From NCBI GenBank assembly GCA_905221605.1, contig CAJNDS010001112.1:196001-260000 (forward strand): DNA of 64,000 nt. Direction: 5' to 3'. Below, piece after piece: positions 20,880 to 31,289 of the stretch; within the stretch, counting starts at the first letter, position 1, and every line of letters begins with the position of its first letter. The notes under the pieces were generated by a model. It worked only from the letters and a program-made list of their open reading frames with translations. It did no database searches and was not told the DNA's origin. Position numbers and translations under genes: made by a program. This stretch comes from Symbiodinium natans (lineage: Eukaryota > Sar > Dinophyceae > Suessiales > Symbiodiniaceae).

Positions 20880-23800
20880 GAGGGTCATTCTAAACAAACC
20901 GAGCAACTCACACATGCTCTTTGAAGAACAGAACTGTAGCACGGGCCCCGGTAACACGAAAGGTAGACGTGGATGCCGACGTCTCTGCCTCGGGAAGTTC
21001 TTTGCCTCCAGCCAAGCATCGCCCCTGTCAGATCACATGCATGGGGAGAGCGTTTGGACCACAGCATGCGTGCATCACGACGTTTTCCATGATACTTCCG
21101 TCTTGATTTCAAGCATTTTTTGCCCGCCAGCTTGGCCGGACTCAGTCGCCACTCTGCCGGGACATTCATCGAAGCAGCTTCATGCTTTAAGCCGCATGCC
21201 ACATTCCGTGACATCCTGCTTTGGGGTCTTCTAATGGGTGCTGCCTGATCCAGCAGAAGACTTTTACGCGCTTGCGGGCGTAGAACAGAATCACGTCAAG
21301 TCTTGCAAAGGTCGCACAAGACATGACCCGAAGCTGAACTGCGTATATGGGTACTTCCTGGCCTATAAAGTAGCGGCAGGAGAGAGACGCAGAGCTTGTT
21401 GCACCACCCACTTGCAGCGCACGCATGAGGCAAGTATATGCAAGTCCTTACGCCCCATGCAGTTGCATAGACGAACGTAGGTCTGTACACCCGACAATCC
21501 CGCGCTCGATTGATCTGCAAAAGGCAACAACAATTCCAAGATAGACGCAGGCAATTCCAATTTCAGGCACTCAAGCCAGATCATGCCCACTGCACAAGCC
21601 ACACAGACAGCTCATCAGCTGCAAGCAACGTTGCTCCCAGCGCCGGGGCCTCATGTTTTGGGCAGACGCCCGACGAATTCGCCGGGCTCGCCGAAGCACA
21701 AGCGGGGAGGTCGCTATGGTGGCCTTTGCTGGCGCACATTGTTGACATGCCTTTTGTCTAGTAAGGCTTGTGGTGCTCGAAGACGACCACAGCGACCAAA
21801 GAGTATCGAACTCAAAGCGAAACCCAATCTGTTGAGTGACCGAGGCCAGACAGGACCAAACATGTCAGAACACCTCTTTCATCCAAGCCGAATGCTCTGC
21901 TCAGCTACCGGTCACACCGAGCTGGTGCATCTAAGTTGCAGCAGCCCACGCTGTGTGGTGAACAGCAGCGCGACCTCAAACAACAGATAACCACAGCTTT
22001 CCTTGCTCTAACCTAGCTCTCCGCTAAAAGTGCTGGGAAGATTTCAGGTGGCTTAAGGCTTAAGACAGTTTCTGATCAGACCACCCGACAGAGAAGTGGA
22101 ACCGGGTGAACTGAGTTGAGTCAGGGGTACACACCTAGAGTAGTGGTATGCAGCCAGGATGCTGAATGAGTTGGCATTCGCTCGTGCAGCAACACGCTGC
22201 GCGGCCCAAGCACCACTGCTTCCTCTGCATGAGCTCACCAATTTCCGATTAGAGCAGATCAGGGGCAGAAAGTATGTGTGTTGGTTTTTGGAACTGGGGG
22301 GGGGGGGGGGGAGGAAGGCGCATGAGTCAACTCCACTACAACGCCTCGGCAAACATGGAGGTTCTCCAGCGCCGTGGAAGGGGCCAGCATGATTCCCAGG
22401 CGCTCAAAGCCCAGGCAAGGTGCTAACAAGATGTTGACCTTAATTTTAACATGCTGGCGTAACGAATGAAGGCACTGTGCTGCCAGCTCCGGGTTTACTG
22501 TCACTAGTACACTAGTTGATACTAGTTGATACTAGTTGCACCTAGTTGCACCTAGTTGCACCTAGTTGCACACAGTCGCACTACAGTAGTTCTCCTGCAA
22601 CTGACTTGCACCCATTCTCACCTGCTTCGCGCTGCTGGGCCCTGGCACACTACCGTTCCACCGTCATCGCCCAACTGACAGCACTGCTGGTCTTAGAGAG
22701 ACCAAGTGACAAGTGAAGTGAAACGGTGTCACTGTTGGAGTCGTATTGCTCCTTCCCGAGTCGTTCTCTCGAAACACGCGCGTTCGTCGGAGATGCGATC
22801 GGTGTGCGATCACCCTCCGGGGCTCCACTTTCCGCGTCCGCACCCTGGGGATTTCCCGGTTGCGCCATCAGGCACACTCTGCGGGCGTTTCAGGGCCTAC
22901 GTGGCGCAGGTGGTGGAGGTGAAACTGTGACATATTCTACTTACCTGGGAGGAGGCCCAAGTCAAGATTTCAAGTCTTAGGCTGATTTGGGCGAACGTTG
23001 GGCTTCGACTCTCACACTCGCACAAGACAGGAAGGGCTTCACTCGGTTCTTCAGGTCCTAGGTACCAAAATACGGCCGCTTGCTCCACCAGCAACCACAA
23101 GTCTCAAATGATTTATGGGTGCATGCGTAGTGTAGGATCCGCTGTTTGGGCCCTCAAGAAACGCTGAGATTTGAGCTTCCTCCCTTGCTTCACCTATGCG
23201 ATGTTTCTGTGCAGGGTCTCCGTTGTACCTTCGACCGGGACTTCGTCCGTGGCCACTAATTACTTCCGCCAAGGGATCACCCCGTAGGATTTTCAGACAC
23301 GTCTTTTTATCGGCAAGATGCGAGAAATATCTGCCCTTGTCGGTCCGGAAATACAGCACTTCTTTACTTCTTTGCAGGACAGTCCAGCTTGTGGACGTGG
23401 CGGTGTGAAGCAGAGAGAACCTTGGGTCTGATTCCGGGAGCACCTTCAAAATTCGCTTGCAGAGAACCTTACGAACTGCATGACCCATGGCTCATCCGAC
23501 ATCGTTCTGCGTTAAAAGAATGGCTCGGGTGGAAGAGGTTCATCAGCATCTCGGAATTTCAGAACTGATTCTGTTCTCTTTGCTGGACCTCTGCAGTGCC
23601 TCCTCCATCGTGATGGCCCTTTGTCCATACTCGGAATTCATCCGCTTGCGGTCACAAACTTAAGACATTTAGACTCAAGGCTGCAGCGGCAATCGAAGGA
23701 CTTGGCCGATAGTTTTGTGAATGCCTTGGATAAGAAAACCAAGAACACCACACCAGATCACCAGGTCCTTGACCTCACCTTCGACGCCACAGGTCAACAC

Positions 23801-24120
23801 AGCGCGGAAATTAGCCAGCACTCCGTGCCGAGGGCGCTGCTCGAGTTCTGCGGGAGTCAATGGCTGTTGGCTACGGCTTAAAGACCACACGTAGCTCAAG
23901 AGAAACCCTGCGCGCAGCTCTTTTTAGTGATTCTAGTGGCTAGCAGAAATCAGTGAGAAGAAATTTTGCCAAGCCTTTCGCCAATGTTTCCAATAGCGTC
24001 CCCTCAGTCCTGGCCCACATCAGTGGGCTTTTCTAGACTCGTGAGACCAGGGATGCGGAAGTGCCTGCAGCAAGCAGCGCCGTACTAATTAACAGGGGCC
24101 TACTTCTCCAAGCTCAAGCT
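20880..24120. other. Stretch without a recognised gene
   Basis: Mostly single-copy DNA. It contains a 14-G run at 22,299-22,312 and a short tandem repeat at 22,503-22,570. A minus-strand frame at 23,488-23,300 (PESDPRFSLLHTATSTSWTV and onward) has no recognised family or clear splice context. Confidence 0.45.
22503..22570 (+). repeat. Tandem TAGTTG(A/C)(T/A)C decamers
   Basis: CTAGTTGATA units pass into CTAGTTGCAC units, about seven copies. Related CTAGTTG words recur near 37,650. Confidence 0.85.
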
Positions 24121-24123
24121 GCA

Positions 24124-24602
24124 CCACCCTAAACCCTAAACCCTAAACCCTAAACTCTAAACCCTATTTGCGACAACACCTCTGGGCTCCTCTCGGCGCG
24201 CTTGATCAGCGCCGGCCTTGAGCTAGCCGTGCTCCGCCACCAAAAGGCTCCGGTGATTTACTCCTCTGACATGGAGCACATGGGATCATGGGGCTCCACA
24301 AGACGCTTTTTGTTGAGGGCTTCCTTGCAGCATGACGGAATCCCAAGACGTACCCTGCCTGCCACACCCCTTTTGAAAGCGCGGAATTTGAGCTGTAAGC
24401 CAAACCCCATAAACCCTAAACTCCAAACACTAAACCCTAAACCCTACACCCTAAACTGCGTTGCACGGCAGCGACCTGCTTCGCAGGGGCGTCGGGCGTT
24501 TTTGCACCCGCTGCGGCCTGGGACCCACTTGGACTCCCTTCTGAAGAAATACCCTTTTGCAGCAGGGTTTAGGGTTTAGGGCTTAGGTTTAGGGTTTAGG
24601 GC
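24124..24602. repeat. Three telomere-like clusters around exon-like segments
   Basis: CCCTAAA clusters at 24,124-24,165 and 24,407-24,457 and a TTTAGGG cluster at 24,566-24,602. The segments between them, read on the minus strand, have coding character. Confidence 0.85.
24166..24565 (-). CDS. Unassigned exon fragments between telomere-like clusters
   Basis: Between 24,458 and 24,565 the minus strand reads LQKGISSEGSPSGSQAAAGA and then KTPDAPAKQVAAVQR without a stop. Between 24,166 and 24,406 it offers CKEALNKKRLVEPHDP and ALIKRAERSPEVLSQ in consistent style. Exact junctions are not resolved and no family is recognised. Confidence 0.3.
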
Positions 24603-24724
24603 CGAAGCCCTACACCCCTAAATCCTACCCTTCACCCCCTTTGTAGTCTATAGAATATGCTCCCATGAGTTCTACTCCTCCTCTCAGAACCAGAAACATC
24701 TTATCAGTAATCAGGGGGTATAAG

Positions 24725-24838
24725 TTGGGATGTTCCCCCTTATACTAACACTCCTTAATAGAGATGATACTATAGCGATGATAATAGGGGAAACATAATC
24801 CCTATTAAGGACTGTTAGTATAAGGGGGAACATCCCAA
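24725..24838 (+). mobile_element. 114-bp inverted-repeat element, family B, intact copy
   Basis: The ends are near-perfect 37-nt inverted repeats with one mismatch: the left end starts TTGGGATGTTCCCCCTTATA and the right end is its reverse complement. The 40-bp centre is AT-rich. No coding capacity, so a non-autonomous, MITE-like element. Other copies: 54,837-54,934 and 62,526-62,643. Confidence 0.85.
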
Positions 24839-24841
24839 GGT

Positions 24842-25088
24842 GTAAGGGTTTAGACTAGAGTTGAGGGTTTAGGGTGGCGGTGGCGGGGGGGGGGGAGTTT
24901 ACACTGACTTTCTGTTCTCCGGAGCTCCGCTCAAATTTCGACTCTGGGACCCGAGCACACCAGTGCCCGCTATTGTGCAACACTCTGGCCTTGGCTCGCG
25001 GTTTAGGGTTTGGGGTTTTGTTTTAGGGTTTAGGGTTTAGGGTATAGGGTTTATAGGGTTTAGGGTTTAGGGTTAGGGTTTAGGGTTT
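24842..25088 (+). repeat. Telomere-like TTTAGGG clusters
   Basis: A short cluster at 24,842-24,872 just outside the family B element and a longer one at 25,001-25,088 with GTTTTG and GTATAG variants. Confidence 0.85.
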
Positions 25089-25519
25089 ACTCGCTCACAC
25101 TCGGGCATGCCAGGCGAGGTACAATCTGTTCCAGAGGATTTTTTGCCATCCGCCTAGCTGACTCAGAGCTGCAGGGAACAACACACATTATACTGCTTCA
25201 GTAAAAATCCATGACTGGCCCTCTCACCTCTCTCTTCCTCATGCTGTCTACTTTGTTCCAGCTTCCCCCTCCCTCAGGCACGACATCCAGACACCAACAC
25301 AACACTTACCAAATTCTCCACAAAGTGTTCGCCAAGGTGAGGCTTAAAGGCAGGACAAGGAAAGAGACTGCCTCACAGGGAAAAGACATTCCACTAACGT
25401 GCAGGCCTGTGCCTTTGAATCACCAACCAAACCACCGATTGACAGCCATCCCAAAGGATCCCACACCATCAAACACAAAAACATGAACCACGGATCCCAG
25501 CAATGTACAAACCTCCACC

Positions 25520-25550
25520 GGCACATAGGGTTTACGGTTTAGGGTTTAGG
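25520..25550 (+). repeat. Short telomere-like cluster
   Basis: GGGTTTACGGTTTAGGG units running directly into the family A element that starts at 25,549. Confidence 0.75.
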
Positions 25551-25654
25551 GGGTTCCGAAAATAGGGGACCCGAAATATAGACCCCCCAAATAGTAAGTA
25601 AGATTCCCTTATAACAAAGACCCCGACAAGGCACCCCTAATTTCGGAAACCCCC
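25549..25654 (+). mobile_element. 106-bp inverted-repeat element, family A
   Basis: Left end GGGGGTTCCGAAAATAGGGG; the reverse complement of the right end reads GGGGGTTTCCGAAATTAGGG. The interior has further CCCCCCAAATAG and ATTCCCTTATAA words shared with 37,277-37,413. Non-coding. Confidence 0.75.
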
Positions 25655-26143
25655 AAATCCCGCAGACTCAGAGAGCAAAGTCCCAGGGTCTGACCCTGTC
25701 TGAGATGACAGGAACACAGTGCACTCCAGAAAGTTGGAACATGGTTTAAGGATGATTTAGAGCTGGGATTCCCTTCAGTATACCTTTTGGGGTATGCGGA
25801 TAAGGATGCTCCATCTTTATGGGTTTACAGTTTTACAGGATGTCCCCAAACAAGGCACAAGGATCTGGAAAATGGTCGGGCCACCATTCCAGACCAACCC
25901 CCCTAGTCCGGCACAGGTATCCCGAAATCGGAGTAAGCTTCGAGCAGCAGCCCAGGCGTGTCACCGCGGGGCATGCGCAACGGATGCTCGGCGGATCCTA
26001 CCAAAATCACTCACTCGAACTGGGTTGCCGTGGAAAAAACTTGGGATGCGCAGCGGCACAGCAGAAGCAAACCACACAGAACCCACGCACTCCTGGTGAC
26101 TGCGGCTTCACCTGCAGCCAAAAAGCACAACACAGCTTATGCA

Positions 26144-26250
26144 TATGGGTGGTTGTCAAAATTCTGATCCCTTTTGGGGTACCCTAAATAGTAGGTGCCG
26201 TATTATAATCGGGATCCAAAAAGGGACCATAATTTTGCCAACCACCCATG
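26144..26250 (+). mobile_element. 107-bp inverted-repeat element, family C
   Basis: Left end ATGGGTGGTTGTCAAAATT, then GATCCCTTTT; the reverse complement of the right end reads CATGGGTGGTTGGCAAAATT, then GGTCCCTTTT. The interior GGGGTACCC word links it to the element near 45,017. Confidence 0.75.
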
Positions 26251-26259
26251 TCTCTGTGG

Positions 26260-28670
26260 CCCGCCCTCTTCTTTGACGAAGTGCGAGGACAAAAAACTAA
26301 AGATAGCTGTGAAGTCGCGTGAAGTCACCGTGTCTCATCTAATTTCCAGCGAGCCCTCTAACTCTCAGGCTGCCAAAAACGTGCCACATAATTCATGTCA
26401 CATGATGCCACATGAGCCTACCACATGTGCAAGGAGAGACTTTCGGCTCGTGGCCAGCACAAGCCGTATTTTACTGCCTGACGGCCCTTAAAGGGCCCCA
26501 ACAGAAAGAAAAAACCACTTAACAATCATCACACAATCAATAACAAGCCTAGCAAGCAGGGCAGCGAAAGAACGCAGGGACCTCCGGAGCGGCAAAAGCA
26601 TTCGCCCTTAGTTGTGTGAAGTATTCAATCTAAAGCAAAGCACCTCACTCAATGGCCGTCCAATCTCGGAGTTCAAGTTGTGCATGCTCGCAATGTGTGT
26701 GCTTCCCATGGCCAAGTGCCCCACTCAAGTGCCGGCCTGCCACAGCATACTGCAAAAGCTGATGAAGTGGGAATCGAACGCTGAGCTTGCCCATGCCCAA
26801 AATATAGCCGAAAGCTTCTCACAACAGATCAGGCTTGGTCTGCGCTACCATCACCTCGCCTCCCCAGAGAGGCCAGACTGTCCTTAGTGAATTGCACCGC
26901 CGCCGGTTTGATCAACCGTGTTCTGTTAGATACGGTAACTACGTCACTCTACGTCTGCAACATCTTGTCGGGACTTGGTGGTTGCTGAGAGGTGGGCCCC
27001 ATTCACGCCTGCAAGAACTTGAATGCCGAGCATCAACAGAAAGAGCTGAAAGACTCAAAAAGCAACAGCGCATGCGCTGGGCAAACGCAGGAACGGGCTT
27101 TGTGCCATACCCTCATTGCATGCTTTCAGCCCTCTGCCCTCCGTCTTCAACCTTAACTGTCAGCTTGCGGAGCACACCCCAATCGGCCTGAACTTTGGCA
27201 GCGGCAGTTGCTGATTATCAAGCCTTGGCAGCTGAACAAATTTTAGGAAACCTCCTGCTGACAAGATTGCATTGAGACAGCACTTGTGTGCAGGGTTGGC
27301 CAGGCGGATCGGACTTAATTCTGAAGGGCGCAACGCACGTCCGACCGTCACAAGACATGCGCTACTCAATAGGGTTGTTGAGGCACTAAGCCTGCGAGGA
27401 AGTCTTCAGAATGCCGATACTCTACAGCTGATACAACTACGGCAGCTATGGCCCATGGTTGCAAGGCTCTTGAACAAAGCCTGTAAGACGCAAAAGCACT
27501 CAATATACCACTCTTGCTCATTGAATGCTTGGCGCCCAACGCTCCAATTGGAGCTCAATCCGTTCCAATCGCTCCAAAACCTTGTCAGAGAACCAGGCGA
27601 CACAAAATCGGCGCACATGCAGAAACAGGAAGATTTTCTATGATTGTATCCTGGAGAACGCCACTTCCTGTTGTTCTTCTGAAGTGCTCCCGGGGATTTC
27701 GGAGATACTTCCACGATGCAACCGCCGGCACCGGTGGCTAAGGAAAGGGCAGCAGCATCAGCAACAGGTCTCGGTGGAGTTTGGAAGTTCAGTGGATCCT
27801 TGGACCCATGCCTGTCAGCATCTTCTGTCAGCGGGTGCACTCATAGACTTGCCAAAAGTCAGTGCGCATTCTGCCCGTCACTGCATCAGGCTCGCCTTGT
27901 CAAGCGTCCCCGGCCGGCTGCGCTGCTCACACTTTGGGCGATCTCCTCGCCAGAAGACGGCTATGCAACTCGTGATGGGTGAACCGTCTTGAGCATGCGT
28001 GACCATGTGGTTCAGGACTCAGGAAGCATGACTTTACACTAAGGGTGAACTTCGAAAAAGCCAGGCCTTCACCATGTAATCCTCAGCTGCAAGACAGATG
28101 AGCAGTTCACCATGCATTGCTTTCACACCTGTTTCCTTTTCCTTCCGTGTCAAATTCCGAGAGGTTAAGAAACCACAGCCTGCAAAAGCAACCTTGATCC
28201 GGCTTGTGCCTAGAGTTGCGCACCTCTTGTTCCTGGTGTCTAGATCCGAAAACTCCTTCTACGCCAGGCGGCAATCTTCTGCTCAGAAGTGAGGGCCAAC
28301 TCTCCGAGGGCGCCAGGAGACTGGCCAACAGATGAATGTAGCCATAATCACTCAGCCGCTGCGCAGCACCAAAGGCAAAGATACGACCACTTGCAGCTTA
28401 CAAGCCGAAGCTCCTATGATCGGCGAAAGCTGGGACTTCTTGTGGGGACATGTGCAAAGAATGCCCTGCACCCTGCCTGTTCCTCCTCCAGCATGCGCTC
28501 GGTCCAAGCTTCGGACACTCGCCTGGGCAGAATTTTGCGTGAAGCAGTGCAGCAAGTGCTGCTTCCGGCACTCCCTTCATCTCTAACCGGGGGAACTGAG
28601 GTCGTGAGCTCCCTTATCCGGTAATCCCTGTGAGGAACGATTGGGAATAGTGACTGTGGGGCACTTTCTG
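26260..28670. other. Stretch without a recognised gene
   Basis: Single-copy DNA with several medium open frames on both strands; none showed coherent splice junctions or a recognisable family. Confidence 0.45.
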
Positions 28671-28675
28671 TTTTC

Positions 28676-28734
28676 TGCCCTAAACCCTAAACCCTAAACC
28701 CTAAACCCTAAACCCTAAATCCTAAACCCTTTAC
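28676..28734 (+). repeat. Telomere-like CCCTAAA array
   Basis: About eight CCCTAAA units, left flank of the exon-like segment 28,736-28,838. Confidence 0.9.
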
Positions 28735-28735
28735 C

Positions 28736-28838
28736 CTCGTTCGGAAGACATGGGCCACTTTCGGGTGCCAAGGCACAACTTGTCCATGATCTGCTCGGCT
28801 TTCTGCGGAGTGAGCTCCTCCAACCCCAGGCCCATCTC
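28736..28838 (-). CDS. Exon-like island between opposed telomere-like arrays
   Basis: On the minus strand the ~100 bp between the two arrays is open in one frame: EMGLGLEELTPQKAEQIMDK, then LCLGTRKWPMSSERG. A GT donor (GTAAAG) follows; the best acceptor is AG|G before ELTPQ. The helix-forming composition looks coding, but no family is recognised and no partner exon is joined. Confidence 0.4.
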
Positions 28839-28914
28839 GGTTTAGGGTTTAGGGTTTAGGGTTTGGGGTTTGGGGTTTAGGGTTTGGGGTTTAGGGTTTA
28901 GGGTTTAGGGGAGG
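28839..28914 (+). repeat. Telomere-like TTTAGGG array
   Basis: About ten TTTAGGG/TTTGGGG units, right flank of the exon-like island. Confidence 0.9.
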
Positions 28915-29106
28915 GGCAGTGAGCACAATAGGTTGCGGCAGAATGTGCAGGAGGCTGAAGACGCGCTCCCATCCACAAAACACACGACGGCCCCTCTTCA
29001 CAGTACAGCAGCAGCATCGCCAAACCCTGATACTCATGGGTTCCTGGCTTCTAATCAGAACCGGAGAGCTCAACGAAACCCCCCTCATGCAGCAGCAGTC
29101 TCCTTA

Positions 29107-29140
29107 TACATAGATATATATATATATACATATAATACTC
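29107..29140 (+). repeat. AT microsatellite
   Basis: TATATA run. 28,915-31,250 otherwise has no resolved gene; some of it is probably 3' exons of the potassium channel. Confidence 0.8.
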
Positions 29141-29765
29141 ATTCAGGCGCTATTAAAACCTACTTCCCTATTTGGCCACTATGGCTGTCCGGGAGCCTAG
29201 CCCAAAACTGTCACGACCAGGCAAGCGTTCCAACGTAGCCAGCGATCCCTATGCTCCTCAAGACCAATCTTGCGGGCCGTCTCGAAGACGTCATGGATCC
29301 AACCTCAGGAGGACATCGGAGATTGCTTCCATCACACTTTGTTTGCCAAACGCGATGAATATTGCCCTGGCGGCCTTGCCACCAAAAAGAGCTTACTAAG
29401 CTGTATATACTGCAAGAACGAAACTCTACTTCAGGCTCAGACGGTTTTGAGGATCTCGTTCCTCCGCTGTGAGCTCCACTCTGTAGATCTTGGCAACTGC
29501 AAAAAGGGCCTGAGAGCGGCATCGTCTTGCATTAGCTCTCTTCATCTTGGTGCTGGATAAGAGCACAAAGAGAGTGATTCCCATTGCTGATCCAAAGCAT
29601 ATCTGAAAGGTCAAAACACAGACCGGCAAATCATGCAGACCATCTCCAGCACATGCTGCATGATAGGGCCGCCACCATCAATGCTGCCGCTTTCCTAAAT
29701 CGCATCTGCTCCTGCATCACCAATTCTCTCTGAGCAACTCTGAATCTCCGGGACTGACACTTCAT

Positions 29766-29813
29766 GTCAAACCCTAAGCCCTAAGCCCTAGACCCTAAAC
29801 CCTAAACCCTAGT
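29766..29813 (+). repeat. Telomere-like CCCTAAA cluster
   Basis: Six CCCTA(A/G) units. Confidence 0.85.
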
Positions 29814-31289
29814 CAAGCTCCAGGACTGACACAGGGACGAGCAAGGCAAAGAGACACCTCCGGGAAGTCTAGGAGGACGTGCGACAGCGAGTCGCGGCTG
29901 AGGGACATGATTTCCTCAACAACGTTGAGGGCATGAGGGGGCGACAGGCCTTCTCCCAAACTCGTGCATTTCAGAACTAGAGGTCTTGAAGAATTGCAGG
30001 CCAGGAGCTGTGTAGGTGAGAGCCATGGCAGAGCTGTCCTGCAGGCTGCAGCAGGGTGTAAGATGCTGCGGGCTTGTCATGTCTTCACCCCATGTCTGCA
30101 GCACATTGCACCCCCCAATCATCCTGGCGGAGCATGGCCATGCGGATGAGCATGTCCTGGCAAGGTCTCTTCGTTCTGCGGCAAGTGACTGAAAGGCGGC
30201 CGAGGAAAGTCTGCATGGGTTTCGCCCTGCGTGTAATGAGCTTGCACAGAACCGAAGACTGAGAACACCAAGTGCAGGCGCCTCGCCCCAGTACCCCCAA
30301 GGTACTAAAATTCGACCAAGACGTCCCACGGCTCCACGCTCAACCACATTCAGCCTCAGCAGGTCCAGGGTTAGCTGCAAAGCGAACGTCTGAACTGCAC
30401 ACATCTACACAGGAGCTTTGGTGCTTTGTACTGAGTTGGTCCTGGCTCTTGCCTGAGGTCTGAACTGAACGGGCTTTTCTATGACCTCCCGGCGCTCATA
30501 GAACATTGGCACCTCGGCAGTAATGCGACTGCAGATTCAGAGGTGCAGCCGAAGGCACTAGCAGTAGGGGTACTAGCTTGACACGCATGTCACGAATTAA
30601 GGCGGCGACGAAGTTCTTCGCACAATCTTCGCGAAATTGGGCTTTGGTTCCTGGCCGCAGCTGCCGAGCACGCGTTTTTTCTGAACCCTCCACTGCTCTA
30701 CCAGTCAGAGTGTTGGGCCGGAGAACATTGTGGGCCCAAAGAATGCGCATGTCTCCGCCAGCAGCAACGTGGGATTAGTCTTCCATTGCAAGTCGAGACA
30801 AAAGCAACGGGCCTTTGAAGAACCAAATGTGGTTGATGTAGTGCGACCTTGGCATCAGAGCCCTGGCGAAAAAAAACACAAGTCACGAGCAAGACAGGAA
30901 AGTTTCTTTCAGAGGCGATCAGAAACAGCTCATGCCGAGCCACGCCATCTGTCGCGCCACGGTGCCCCGCAGGTCAGCCCCAAGCCCTTCCCAAGCATCC
31001 TGGCATCTCTTCCATGGCGTTTGGGCTTTGGGCTCCGCTTGCTACAACTTCAGGGATCTTTCGGCTCTTTAGAGTTTGGGCGGGGTGAAAAGGGGGGTTG
31101 GGGGGCATTGATCTTGCCAGGGTCTATTAGCCTTGAGGCTCTGAGAAGTCTTGGCATCAACGCGTCCAAGTCACGATGTTGCGGAGGTAGTGCATGTGAA
31201 AGCGCTGCTCTCCTCAGAGAAGTTGATTTGCGACGCTAACTACAAAACAGACAATTTCTGCTTCACCCATCTCAATGCACTGCAGCTGG

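Noticed and set aside
26770-26785. tRNA T-arm-like word GGGAATCGAAC
   Set aside because: No matching acceptor, D or anticodon stems nearby on either strand.
30730-31239. Plus-strand frame of 169 codons
   Set aside because: It overlaps the likely C-terminal side of the minus-strand channel gene and shows no family or splice signals.
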